Part shown: positions 17,648 to 25,502 of the stretch, one piece after another | Numbering within the stretch: position 1 is the stretch's first letter | Layout of the letters: every line of letters starts with the position of its first letter | Origin: SAR324 cluster bacterium | GTDB taxonomy: Bacteria > SAR324 > XYD2-FULL-50-16 | Assembly: GCA_028280735.1 (NCBI GenBank) | Contig: JANQLH010000064.1 | Span: 1-34,591 of the forward strand | DNA: 34,591 nucleotides | Reading direction: 5' to 3' | Notes under the pieces: model-generated | Told to the model about the DNA's origin: nothing | Database searches by the model: none | Seen by the model: only the letters and a program-made list of their open reading frames with translations | Made by a program: the position numbers and the translations under genes

Positions 17648-18556
17648 ATGGCAACAATGCTTTCTACAAAAGAGGCTGCAAAATTTTTAAATGTCAATGA
17701 AAAGATGGTCTATACCCTCGTGGCGGAAAAAGGGTTGCCCGCTACAAAAATAACCGGAAAATGGCTGTTCCCCAAACACCTTGTGGAACAATGGGTGGAA
17801 ATCAATACCGTCAATTACCCACAACCTCTACAATCTGATGTAAATTACCAAAAATTACTAATAATTACCGGAAGCAATGATGTTTTGTTAAGCCATACTA
17901 TTTCCCTGTTTAACAAACAGTTTCCCGAATACATCGCTGTTTTTGGTAATCTCGGAAGTATGGGAGGTCTAAGGGCACTGCGACAGTCTCAATGCCATAT
18001 CGCTGCCAGTCATCTGCTTCAGGAGAATGAAGATCAGTATAACTTTAAAGCGGTGGAATCTGAACTAAATGAAACACCTGCTATTGTCAACTTTTGCCAA
18101 CGCGAACAGGGATTAATATTGGCCAAGGGAAATCCCAAAGCTGTCAAGGCAGTTGCCGATCTTGGGAAAAAAGGAATACGGATTGCCAATCGCGCATTAG
18201 GCACCGGAACCAGACTTCTGTTGGATCTTGAACTCAAAAAAGCAAAATTGAATTCCCAAAAAATACAAGGGTATCAAAATGAGTTACCGAGCCATCTCGA
18301 TGTGGGATTGGAAGTCTCATCCGGCAATGCAGATGTTGCCCCGGGAATTCGGATTGTAGCCCATTTGTTGGGGCTCGATTTTTTACCGCTGCGCTGGGAG
18401 CGATTCGATCTGCTGATTCCCAAGGGCAGGTTCTTTGAGAAGGGAGTTCAACTGTTTTTGGGCTTGATGCACGATCAAAAATTCAAATCTCTGTTCCCTC
18501 CAAACAGTGGTTACAAACTTGAAACTTCAGGGAAGGTGGTTTTTCCTGACGGTTAG
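17648..18556 (+). CDS. Excisionase-type HTH regulator with periplasmic-binding-protein-like domain, probable tungstate/molybdate sensor
   Basis: A 302-residue cytosolic regulator. Residues 4-55 form a MerR/excisionase-like winged helix (LSTKEAAKFLNVNEKMVYTL, then GKWLFPKHLVEQWV). Residues about 70-295 are a PBP-like domain of the COG1910 type, recognisable by LGSMGGLRALR, HLLQENEDQYN, LGKKGIRIANRALGTGTR and SGNADVAPGIR. Such proteins bind oxyanions through the PBP-like part and control molybdate or tungstate transport genes. It lies 63 bases before tupA on the same strand, which supports a local regulator role, probably autoregulated through the direct repeat upstream. No signal peptide is present. 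Confidence 0.85.
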   Translation: MATMLSTKEAAKFLNVNEKMVYTLVAEKGLPATKITGKWLFPKHLVEQWVEINTVNYPQPLQSDVNYQKLLIITGSNDVLLSHTISLFNKQFPEYIAVFGNLGSMGGLRALRQSQCHIAASHLLQENEDQYNFKAVESELNETPAIVNFCQREQGLILAKGNPKAVKAVADLGKKGIRIANRALGTGTRLLLDLELKKAKLNSQKIQGYQNELPSHLDVGLEVSSGNADVAPGIRIVAHLLGLDFLPLRWERFDLLIPKGRFFEKGVQLFLGLMHDQKFKSLFPPNSGYKLETSGKVVFPDG

Positions 18557-18619
18557 ATTGCTGTATCCTCCGTCATGTACAATCTTTAACAACTAAAACA
18601 ATTTGTGGGAGAAATGAAA

Positions 18620-19513
18620 ATGAAACGGCTTAAAAATGTGCTTCGAATCAACATAGTCGTACTGGCAATACTCTTTACATTGAATACGCAAGCTTTTGCA
18701 AAAACACTGACCATGTCGACTACAACCAGCACACAGGCTTCCGGCTTGTTGGATATCTTGTTGCCGGAACTGGAAAAGGACACGGGCATTAGGGTAAAAG
18801 TGATAGCCAAGGGAACCGGGGCCGCAATTAGAGACGGCATTGATGGTAACGTGGATGTTATTTTTGTCCATGCAAAATCCCGGGAAGAAAAATTTGTGGC
18901 AGACGGATATGGCACAAAGCGTTACGCTGTGATGCACAATGATTTTGTGGTCGTTGGTCCGGCCTCCGATCCGGCTGGAATCAAAGGAGTCAAAAACGTC
19001 GGAATGGCACTGGCAAAAATTGTTTCATCCGGTCAATCTTTTATCTCAAGAGGTGATGACAGCGGAACGCATACCAAAGAACAATTCCTGTGGAAGAAGT
19101 CGGGCGTAAAGCTGGAAACAAGCAGTAACACCATTATCAAAAAAGGTAAAAAACGAGAGATTACCTTCGTGCAACCCGCAGCGGCAAGCGGATATCGCTC
19201 CATTGGACAGGGAATGGGAAAAGTTCTAACCTTTGCTGATGAAAAACAGGCATATACTTTAACTGACAGGGGGACGTACATAAAATACAAACACGGTCGT
19301 GATGTACCCATCGATCTGATCGTATTGTGTGAAGGGGATGACAACCTTGGAAACCCCTACGGAGTGATTCCTGTTAATCCGGAAATGCATCCGCATGTTA
19401 AATATGGTCTGGCAAAACAATTTGCTCAATGGCTGGTGTCAAAACGCGGTCAGGAGCTGATAGCCGGATACAGACTGCTGGGAAAACAATTGTTTTATCC
19501 CGACGCACTCTAA
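18620..19513 (+). CDS. tupA: Tungstate ABC transporter, substrate-binding protein
   Basis: A 297-residue periplasmic tungstate-binding protein. The signal peptide is KRLKNVLRINIVVLAILF up to about AFA-KT. The mature protein starts with the oxyanion-binding motif TMSTTTSTQASGLLD, then GTGAAIRDG and DVIFVHAKSREEKFVADG. FISRGDDSGTHTKE follows, the second phosphate-like binding loop typical of TupA. The ATG at 18620 is chosen because GGGAG ends eight bases upstream; the ATG at 18614 is too close and the GTG at 18605 overlaps it. It delivers tungstate with high selectivity over molybdate to TupB/TupC. In anaerobes tungsten feeds aldehyde oxidoreductases and formate dehydrogenases. Confidence 0.93.
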   Translation: MKRLKNVLRINIVVLAILFTLNTQAFAKTLTMSTTTSTQASGLLDILLPELEKDTGIRVKVIAKGTGAAIRDGIDGNVDVIFVHAKSREEKFVADGYGTKRYAVMHNDFVVVGPASDPAGIKGVKNVGMALAKIVSSGQSFISRGDDSGTHTKEQFLWKKSGVKLETSSNTIIKKGKKREITFVQPAAASGYRSIGQGMGKVLTFADEKQAYTLTDRGTYIKYKHGRDVPIDLIVLCEGDDNLGNPYGVIPVNPEMHPHVKYGLAKQFAQWLVSKRGQELIAGYRLLGKQLFYPDAL

Positions 19514-19540
19514 AAAGTTCAACAGCAATAGAGGAGTAGG

Positions 19541-20236
19541 ATGGGATTTTTATGGGATAGTCTGGTCTCTGCACTTTATCTGGCTTTTTCGCTGAATAAA
19601 GAGCTCTACGAAATCGTGCTGGTTTCATTGAAAGTCTCGTCCAGCTCGACAATTATTGCCAGTATTTTTGGTGTGCCGTTAGGCATGATCATCGCTTTTG
19701 AAACATTTCCCGGCAAAAGGCTGTTGATCACCATTTTAAATACCATGCTGGCACTACCCACCGTAGCCATCGGCTTGTTTGTTTATGCCTTGATCTCCCG
19801 TCGGGGAATATTTGGTCCTTTGGATCTGCTTTATAGTCAAAATGCCATCATCTTGGGTCAGGTCATTCTAATCACCCCTGTAGTCGCAACTTTTACCATT
19901 GCCGCCGTTAACCACATCGATACCCGATATCGTAAAACCGCACTGACCCTGGGAGCAAACCGGAGGCAGGCTACCTTTGTCGTATTCAGGGAAGCTCGCT
20001 ACGGAATAGTGGCAGCCGTTGTTGCCGCTTTTGGCAGGGTTATATCAGAAGTAGGAATCAGTATGATGCTGGGGGGAAACGCCAAGGGGTTTACCCGCAC
20101 GATTACGACAGCCATGGCTTTGGAGTATGACAAAGGAGAATTTGTACTGGCTGTTGCCCTGGGGGTGATCCTGCTTGCCATCTCTTTTGGATTGAATCTC
20201 CTGTTTCACGTACTGCAGGGAAGAGGGGTGAAATGA
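19541..20236 (+). CDS. tupB: Tungstate ABC transporter, permease
   Basis: A 231-residue inner-membrane permease with about five transmembrane helices. The conserved EAA loop that docks on the ATPase is seen as YRKTALTLGANRRQATFVVFREAR, followed by VVAAFGRVISEVGISMMLGGN. Both resemble the TupB/ModB-like branch. GAGGA precedes the ATG. The gene follows tupA after 27 bases and overlaps tupC by four bases (ATGA), the usual sign of translational coupling. It forms the membrane channel for tungstate. Confidence 0.93.
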   Translation: MGFLWDSLVSALYLAFSLNKELYEIVLVSLKVSSSSTIIASIFGVPLGMIIAFETFPGKRLLITILNTMLALPTVAIGLFVYALISRRGIFGPLDLLYSQNAIILGQVILITPVVATFTIAAVNHIDTRYRKTALTLGANRRQATFVVFREARYGIVAAVVAAFGRVISEVGISMMLGGNAKGFTRTITTAMALEYDKGEFVLAVALGVILLAISFGLNLLFHVLQGRGVK

Positions 20237-21246
20237 TTCTTTACTCTTTGCAAAAGCTTGAAAAAAGCTTTAACGAAAAAACAGTGTTAGACATAGATCA
20301 CCTTGAAATTGAACAGGGATTTATCTATGCCCTGCTGGGACCAAACGGCTCGGGAAAAACCACCTTGCTCAATATACTGGGTTTCTTGGATAAACCGTCT
20401 CGTGGGTATCTATCCTTTAAAGGACATTCAGTTTCATTTAATGAAAGGGTTTTGCAACCATTGCGTAAAAAAGTCGTTATGGTGAATCAAAACCCTATCT
20501 TGTTCACCACAACGGTATACAAAAACCTGGAATTTGGCCTTAAAATCAGGAAGGTAGCAAAACTACAAAGACGCAAACTGATTGAAGAAGCCCTGGAAAT
20601 GGTGGGGTTACGTCACCTGGAACAGGCTCCGGCCCACAAACTTTCGGGTGGAGAAACTCAAAGAGCGGTGCTTGCAAGAGCCATGGTGCTTTCTCCTGAG
20701 GTGATTCTCTGTGATGAACCTACGGCTAGTGTGGACCTGGAAAACCAGCTCAAAATAGGTCGCCTGTTAAAGGAGATTAATCAGGAGAAAAAAATCACTT
20801 TGATTTTTACCTCGCACGATAAGCGACAGGCAGCTTCTCTTCCGCAACACCGCATCTTCCTGGAACAAGGAAAAACAAGCAGGCACTCGTACGAGAATAT
20901 ATTCCCCCGTCACCTGCTAAAGGATAAGACACCCTTGATGGATTCTATCCGTGACTATCAAACGCTGCAAAACGGTGCCAACAATTCACTGTCCAACGCT
21001 AGATTTCGTATTGACCCGGAGGCTATCGAAGTACAAACACTGAACAGCGATGAGCCAAGCTCCCCTGGTGTTGTGGGTAGAATATCGCGCCTAAGCCAGG
21101 ACAAGGCGTCGATCCGTATGGCAGTTTCCTGTGGTGTTCGGTTGACGGTGGTTATGCCCCGGGAAACATACAAGAAGCTCCGACCACTGGTAGGAGAACA
21201 AGTTCTTGTTTCTGTTCCCGAGTCGGCGGTTTCATTCATTGACTAA
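20233..21246 (+). CDS. tupC: Tungstate ABC transporter, ATP-binding protein
   Basis: A 337-residue ABC ATPase with Walker A GPNGSGKTT (K42), the signature LSGGETQRA (from residue 137), Walker B VILCDEP (D161, E162) and the switch-region TSHD. After a linker at about 215-255, residues about 270-337 form a TOBE-like domain (GVVGRISRLSQDKASIRM and onward), which in Mod/Tup ATPases can bind oxyanion and feed back on transport. It overlaps tupB by four bases and closes the operon. Confidence 0.93.
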   Translation: MILYSLQKLEKSFNEKTVLDIDHLEIEQGFIYALLGPNGSGKTTLLNILGFLDKPSRGYLSFKGHSVSFNERVLQPLRKKVVMVNQNPILFTTTVYKNLEFGLKIRKVAKLQRRKLIEEALEMVGLRHLEQAPAHKLSGGETQRAVLARAMVLSPEVILCDEPTASVDLENQLKIGRLLKEINQEKKITLIFTSHDKRQAASLPQHRIFLEQGKTSRHSYENIFPRHLLKDKTPLMDSIRDYQTLQNGANNSLSNARFRIDPEAIEVQTLNSDEPSSPGVVGRISRLSQDKASIRMAVSCGVRLTVVMPRETYKKLRPLVGEQVLVSVPESAVSFID

Positions 21247-21504
21247 CTCAGTCGGCGAGCTAATCGTCTTTCCTAAATGTCGTCCTCTCGCCTCACCTCA
21301 ATCTCAACTTTTCTAATGTTTTGCCCTGAAATCTCCCTACCATTTCGCTTTTAAAGATGATAGGAACTAATTCAATGAAAACAAAGAGAATACTGGCAAA
21401 ACAAGGTTATATGTTGTAATGTTTATGCATTAAGCCTTACCAATCGAAAGTCACCCTCACAAAACTGTTATCACGATAATGAGATAGACCTTTGGAGTTG
21501 AGGT

Positions 21505-23517
21505 ATGCAACAGGCAAGAGAAAAACGGTTTTTGGTTATCCTGTTCATCGGGCTAATGACGCTTTTTTTTCTCCAACTCCTTTCCGAGCTTATTCAGGGG
21601 ATTTATGCCGGCTGTTTAATGACCGTGTCGGTTGATCAGAGTGTCTTTGCTTCCCTTTTTCTGTTGTCTTCCATTCTTTTGGTTGTATTCGGTCAGCGCT
21701 TGTCCCCTTTGATCATAGTGATATTTGGTGAGCTGGCTATCTTGTTTCGGGTCCTGGAAGCATTTGCCTCACCCGGATACAGCATGATATTTGCCGGATT
21801 GGGGGTGGCCTGCTTTCTGCTCTTTTTTCCTGCCCATCTTCATTTTATAAAAGATTCGAATCGCAATACCAAAGGCGTTTCTTTCGGAATCGGATTTTCA
21901 ATATCCGTCCTGCTGCTGATCACCTTTAAGAGCTTGAACTCTTCAATTGATATCACGCTTTATGGTCCATACAAGTGGATAGGATTGGTTTTGGCAGGGA
22001 TTGCCTTTGTGGTTCTCCCGATTGTGATCTTGGGCGGGGATAGCGCTTCCAAAAGTCGTAACAGGCAAATCTTCGGGAAAAAATCGGACAGACCGAATGT
22101 GTTTCTGCCTGCTCTCGGCATTTTTTCAGTCGTGGCTCTTGTTCATTTTGTTTTTTCCAGTCCAGCCGTTGCAACCCGATGGGTGGAGGGAGACTATTCA
22201 ATGATCACTGCATTTCAGGTATTAGCCATCATAATCTATGCAGTGAATAAGCTTTTAAATCCCAATCCCGAGTCTTCTCTCATTAAACCCGTACTTTTCT
22301 TTTGGAATGTGGTCTTTATTTTGCTCCTGGTTGTTCTTCTTTTAAGACTGCAGCCTTCGTTCCCTGTTCAGGCCGGTGAGTATCCCTACTATGCAGACCC
22401 GGTCGTTACGGTTGATCGAGTGCTTCTGTACATTGTTCTTTTTCTCTCGCCTGTTTTGTTTGTAAACATATCCGTGTTTTCAGCCCAAATCATTAAAACA
22501 TCTGTAAGCATCGCCCGGGTAGGATTTGGCTTTTTTTCAGCTTGTGCGGCTCTATTAATGCTCATATTCGCCCATGTATTTTTAACTACTTATGATTATG
22601 TTCCTGCAGTGGGGCCTTTTTTCCGGAACAAACATTGGTTGGTTATTTTCTTGGCTTGTTTGGGAATGCTGATTCCGGTGATAGCCAGCAGGCATGAACT
22701 GATTCGTGATCGCGGCATTCGTTTCAGCAACAGGGACAGATTCATGTTGGGAACTCTATTCACGGTTTTAACCTGTGTGATCTTGTTAGGTATCCCCGAA
22801 TCCAAACCAGTCAGCATAGATGCCGCTTCTCAAAAAACCTTAAGGGTGATGACCTACAACATTCAACAGGGGTATAACAGATTCGGAAAAAAGAGTTATC
22901 TGGAACAATTGGAACTCATTAAATCAGAAAATCCCGATATCGTTGCCCTGCAAGAAACCGATTCAGTTCGCGTGGCAGGCGGGAATTCGGATATTGTGCG
23001 CTATTATTCCGATAGACTCAATATGTATTCCTACAACGGACCTACACCGGTAGCCGGAACGTTTGGTATTGCCCTGCTGTCCAGGTTTCCGATTGTGATT
23101 CCCAGCACTTTCTTTATGTATAGCGATGGAGAACAAACAGCAACGATTCAAAGCAAAATAAAGGTGGGGGGTCAAATCTTCAACATAGTTGCGACTCATC
23201 TGGGAAATGATGGCGACATGGTCCAGCAAAAGGCTATTTTGGATTTGCTGGGAAACAAGGAAAATGTTGTATTAATGGGAGATTTTAATTTTAGCCCGGA
23301 CTCGGAACAATATTTTCTCACAACATCGACACTTTCCGATTCGTGGGTGACGTATCGGCAGTCGTTAGGCCTGGAAGCGGCACAGCTTGATCAAGAAAAT
23401 GATAATCGGATCGATCACATTTTTGTTTCTCCGGAATTAATGATCTCTTCCAGTCGATATCTTCACGGGGATCACTCCGACCATCCTGCATTAGTTACCG
23501 AAATACAGATTAACTGA
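21505..23517 (+). CDS. Polytopic membrane protein with C-terminal endonuclease/exonuclease/phosphatase (EEP) domain
   Basis: A 670-residue protein. The first about 430 residues hold some ten or more hydrophobic helices. Residues about 445-670 form an EEP domain: N452 in MTYNIQQG, E484 in VALQETD, D593 and N595 in MGDFNF, and the D656-H-S-D659-H660 catalytic end in GDHSDHP. EEP enzymes hydrolyse phosphodiesters in nucleic acids, phospholipids or inositol phosphates. The fusion to a membrane region recalls the layout of the eukaryotic GPI-lipid remodeller Cwh43, which suggests a lipid or envelope substrate, but this is an inference. GGAG and GAGG precede the ATG. It stands alone between tupC and a repeat-bearing spacer. 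Confidence 0.8.
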   Translation: MQQAREKRFLVILFIGLMTLFFLQLLSELIQGIYAGCLMTVSVDQSVFASLFLLSSILLVVFGQRLSPLIIVIFGELAILFRVLEAFASPGYSMIFAGLGVACFLLFFPAHLHFIKDSNRNTKGVSFGIGFSISVLLLITFKSLNSSIDITLYGPYKWIGLVLAGIAFVVLPIVILGGDSASKSRNRQIFGKKSDRPNVFLPALGIFSVVALVHFVFSSPAVATRWVEGDYSMITAFQVLAIIIYAVNKLLNPNPESSLIKPVLFFWNVVFILLLVVLLLRLQPSFPVQAGEYPYYADPVVTVDRVLLYIVLFLSPVLFVNISVFSAQIIKTSVSIARVGFGFFSACAALLMLIFAHVFLTTYDYVPAVGPFFRNKHWLVIFLACLGMLIPVIASRHELIRDRGIRFSNRDRFMLGTLFTVLTCVILLGIPESKPVSIDAASQKTLRVMTYNIQQGYNRFGKKSYLEQLELIKSENPDIVALQETDSVRVAGGNSDIVRYYSDRLNMYSYNGPTPVAGTFGIALLSRFPIVIPSTFFMYSDGEQTATIQSKIKVGGQIFNIVATHLGNDGDMVQQKAILDLLGNKENVVLMGDFNFSPDSEQYFLTTSTLSDSWVTYRQSLGLEAAQLDQENDNRIDHIFVSPELMISSSRYLHGDHSDHPALVTEIQIN

Positions 23518-23520
23518 TAC

Positions 23521-23677
23521 CTGAACGAAAACCAACTTTACCCATACCAATAAAAGCTTTAAAAGCATTTTGGCATTTCGAGGTTTAGTGCTTTCAGCGA
23601 TCAGCACTCAGCCGGTTTTTGTTTGTCATTGTAATGCCTTGAGCTGAACGCTGACGGCTGACAGCACGTTAATTCCT
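23521..23677. repeat. Dispersed intergenic repeat, copy carrying a 67-bp palindromic insert
   Basis: The stretch matches 4381-4471 on both sides of 23598-23664. The insert begins CGATCAGCACTCAGC and ends AGCTGAACGCTGACGG-CTGACAG. Its ends are imperfect reverse complements around a T-rich centre. CAG lies at the left junction and again at the right, as a short duplication would leave. It sits between two convergent genes. Confidence 0.75.
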
Positions 23678-23690
23678 GTCTGTATCAACC

Positions 23691-24413
23691 TTAAGGAAGT
23701 GACCGAAAAAAAGGACTGAGCAAGCGTGTGCAGTCTGCCGAATATTGGTTCTGCGCCTGATAGACTATCAGTTGCGATAGCTCAGGCGGTTGCTGGTCTC
23801 TGGTATATTCGGCCATCAGTCTGTGAGGAGGCCGGTTTTCAAATGAGCACAATCCGCAGAGTTTTCGTGGATAGAGGTGTTTTGATTTACAAAGGGTCTC
23901 CAGTCTCTTTTTTTCGAAAAAAGGTAGGAGCAAAAAAAGTGAACCGGCAGGGTGCAGCAGATAATCTGCTCCCATGATCAGCTGATCCAAGTTCAATTTA
24001 TCCGAATGCCGGGCAACGCGTTTTCTTATTTCCCGGGATTTTAATTTCTGATCATAAAAAGGGGGATTGCAGATAATTGTGTCATAAGCACCTTTTGTTT
24101 CCGCCATTACACTGTGTTGCTGTAACGATCTGTTGATGACGGTAATTCGCTTTTTCCATGGTGAGCCGGCTACATTCTTCCTGGCTTGTTCTGCCGCTGC
24201 AGCATCGATATCTAAAGCATCTACAGTTGATTCGCTTTTCTGAGCAACCATCAGCGACAAAAGCCCTGTCCCCGCTCCAATATCAAGCATTCCGGAGCCC
24301 TGCCCCGGATCAATCCAAGCCCCGAAAATACAGGCATCAGAAGTTATCTTCATGGCACAGCGATCTTGATTGACGGAGAATTGTTTAAAGTGAAAAACAG
24401 TGTTACGCGGCAT
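23691..24413 (-). CDS. trmN6: tRNA1(Val) adenine-37 N6-methyltransferase-like protein
   Basis: A 240-residue class I SAM-dependent methyltransferase. The start FHFKQFSVNQDRCAMKITSDA is the YfiC/TrmN6 hallmark. LDIGAGTGLLSLM (about 43-55) binds SAM, DALDID contacts its ribose, and N116-P-P-F119 is the adenine-N6 catalytic motif. E. coli TrmN6 (245 residues) methylates A37 of tRNA1(Val) in the cytosol, so the length fits. The C-terminal part LMAEYTRDQQPPELSQLIVY is also family-like. The downstream side faces the repeat at 23521-23677. The start codon lies at the edge of the tandem duplication that contains the four-helix-bundle genes. Confidence 0.85.
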   Translation of the reverse strand: MPRNTVFHFKQFSVNQDRCAMKITSDACIFGAWIDPGQGSGMLDIGAGTGLLSLMVAQKSESTVDALDIDAAAAEQARKNVAGSPWKKRITVINRSLQQHSVMAETKGAYDTIICNPPFYDQKLKSREIRKRVARHSDKLNLDQLIMGADYLLHPAGSLFLLLPFFEKKRLETLCKSKHLYPRKLCGLCSFENRPPHRLMAEYTRDQQPPELSQLIVYQAQNQYSADCTRLLSPFFRSLP

Positions 24414-24453
24414 GGAGAAATAATAGACTGACGTTGTGGCGAGTTCTTCTAAG

Positions 24454-24883
24454 GTTGATTGTTAATTGTTAATTGTTAACAATTGATTATTGATTATTCT
24501 TTCTTTTCATCGCGGTTCTGACACTCGCACTAATAATCCTGCATAACTCGTCACATTCTGTTTGAAGACTTGATATATCTTTAGGTTCTTTAATATGACT
24601 TCGTAGCAATATCTGCAACCAGACCTTTGTTTCGTCAAGTTCCTTTAAGGCAACCTTTAGTTTATGAATAAAGTCATTAGCGCTTTCAGCGGATCGAGCT
24701 TCTGCATAATTTGGGGCAGGTGATGCTCCACTTCTTAATAGCTGCTTGGAAATATGTTTTTCTGCGGGAGAGTTCTCCAGTTTTGACGATAGTTGAATCG
24801 TAGAAGCAGCAAAATCAATCAATCTGTTTTGAATATCATCACCCTTGGCCATTTTAATAATCAATAATCAATTGATAATAACT
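24454..24883 (-). mobile_element. Candidate four-helix-bundle cassette 1, bounded by inverted 7-bp arrays
   Basis: The left array at 24454-24498 is built of 7-base units (GTTGATT, GTTAATT twice, GTTAACA, ATTGATT twice). The right array at 24856-24883 has AATAATC twice, AATTGAT and AATAACT. CAATTGATTATTGATTATT (24480-24498) is the exact reverse complement of 24856-24874. The gene fills the interval and its stop codon lies inside the left array. Mobility is inferred, not shown. Confidence 0.45.
24487..24852 (-). CDS. Four-helix-bundle protein (S23/23S rRNA intervening-sequence family), copy 1
   Basis: A 121-residue all-helical protein of the TIGR02436 type. The central motif SKQLLRSGASPAPNYAEARSAESANDFIHKL is diagnostic for this family, followed by KVALKELDETKVWLQIL. 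The protein starts MAKGDDIQ and ends ISASVRTAMKRK. Family members are encoded inside 23S rRNA intervening sequences in some bacteria, and a relative (Avd) serves diversity-generating retroelements; the molecular role of free-standing copies is unsettled. The ATG at 24852 is taken because the duplicate has the same start; no strong ribosome site is seen. It is about 93 per cent identical to copy 2 (8 differences in 121 residues by my count). Confidence 0.85.
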   Translation of the reverse strand: MAKGDDIQNRLIDFAASTIQLSSKLENSPAEKHISKQLLRSGASPAPNYAEARSAESANDFIHKLKVALKELDETKVWLQILLRSHIKEPKDISSLQTECDELCRIISASVRTAMKRKNNQ

Positions 24884-25002
24884 ATATGCTACCCTCAAGA
24901 CATTGCTTAACGTTCGGTTTCACTATGCCCTTTGCTGTTATGAGTCGATCCTTTGGAACATGGAGACATAAAAGACTGAGCTTTGCGGCAAGCTCTTCTT
25001 AG

Positions 25003-25418
25003 GTTGATTATTAATTGTTAACAATTGATTATTGATTATTCTTTCTTTTCATCGCGGTTCTGACACTTGCACTAATAATCCTGCATAACTCGTCACGATC
25101 TGTTTGAAGACTTGATATATCTTTTGGTTCTTTAATCTGACTTCGTACCAATATCTGCAACCAGACCTTTGTTTCGTTAAGTTCCTTTAAGGCAACCTTT
25201 AGTTTATGAATAAAGTCATTAGCGCTTTCAGCGGATCGAGCTTCTGCATAATTCGGGGCAGGTGATGTTCCACTTCTTAATATCTGCTTGGAAATATGTT
25301 TTTCTGCGGAAGAGTTCTCCAGTTTTGACGATAGTTGAATCGTAGAAGCAGCAAAATCAATCAATCTGTTTTGAATATCATCACCCTTGGCCATTTTAAT
25401 AATCAATTGATAATAACT
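25003..25418 (-). mobile_element. Candidate four-helix-bundle cassette 2, bounded by inverted 7-bp arrays
   Basis: The architecture is the same as in cassette 1. The left array at 25003-25040 has one 7-base unit fewer than in cassette 1. The right array at 25398-25418 also has one AATAATC fewer. This leaves a 12-base perfect inverted pair, AATAATCAATTG with CAATTGATTATT. Confidence 0.45.
25029..25394 (-). CDS. Four-helix-bundle protein (S23/23S rRNA intervening-sequence family), copy 2
   Basis: The 121-residue duplicate of the gene at 24487-24852, with the same core SKQILRSGTSPAPNYAEARS. Differences from copy 1 are conservative (Pro/Ser, Leu/Ile, Ala/Thr, Asp/Asn, Leu/Val, His/Gln), plus Glu-Cys to Asp-Arg near the end. 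Both frames are intact, so either both are functional or the duplication is young. The ATG at 25394 follows the AT-rich array directly. It lies between copy 1 and the NnrU gene, all on the minus strand, though the AT arrays argue for independent units. Confidence 0.85.
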   Translation of the reverse strand: MAKGDDIQNRLIDFAASTIQLSSKLENSSAEKHISKQILRSGTSPAPNYAEARSAESANDFIHKLKVALKELNETKVWLQILVRSQIKEPKDISSLQTDRDELCRIISASVRTAMKRKNNQ

Positions 25419-25502
25419 ATCTGCTACCCTCAAGACATTGCTTAATGTTAGGATTCACTTCATCCTATGCTGTTATGAGTCGATCCTTTGGAGCTTGGGG
25501 CT

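Larger units (their letters stand above)
24411..25500. repeat. Tandem duplication of about 545 bp (two units)
   Basis: Unit 1 (about 24411-24958) and unit 2 (about 24959-25500) align throughout, each containing one four-helix-bundle gene and its flanks. Both units begin CATGGAGA and end with GAGTCGATCCTTTGGA. In unit 1 the initial CAT is the trmN6 start codon. The units differ by scattered substitutions and by whole 7-base steps in the flanking arrays. Confidence 0.85.

Noticed and set aside
23726-23977. An 83-codon plus-strand frame opposite trmN6
   Set aside because: It is a shadow of the methyltransferase gene, which has complete motifs.
24454-25418. CRISPR-like array, suggested by repeated short units
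   Set aside because: The units are contiguous 7-base repeats without spacers and no cas genes are present.
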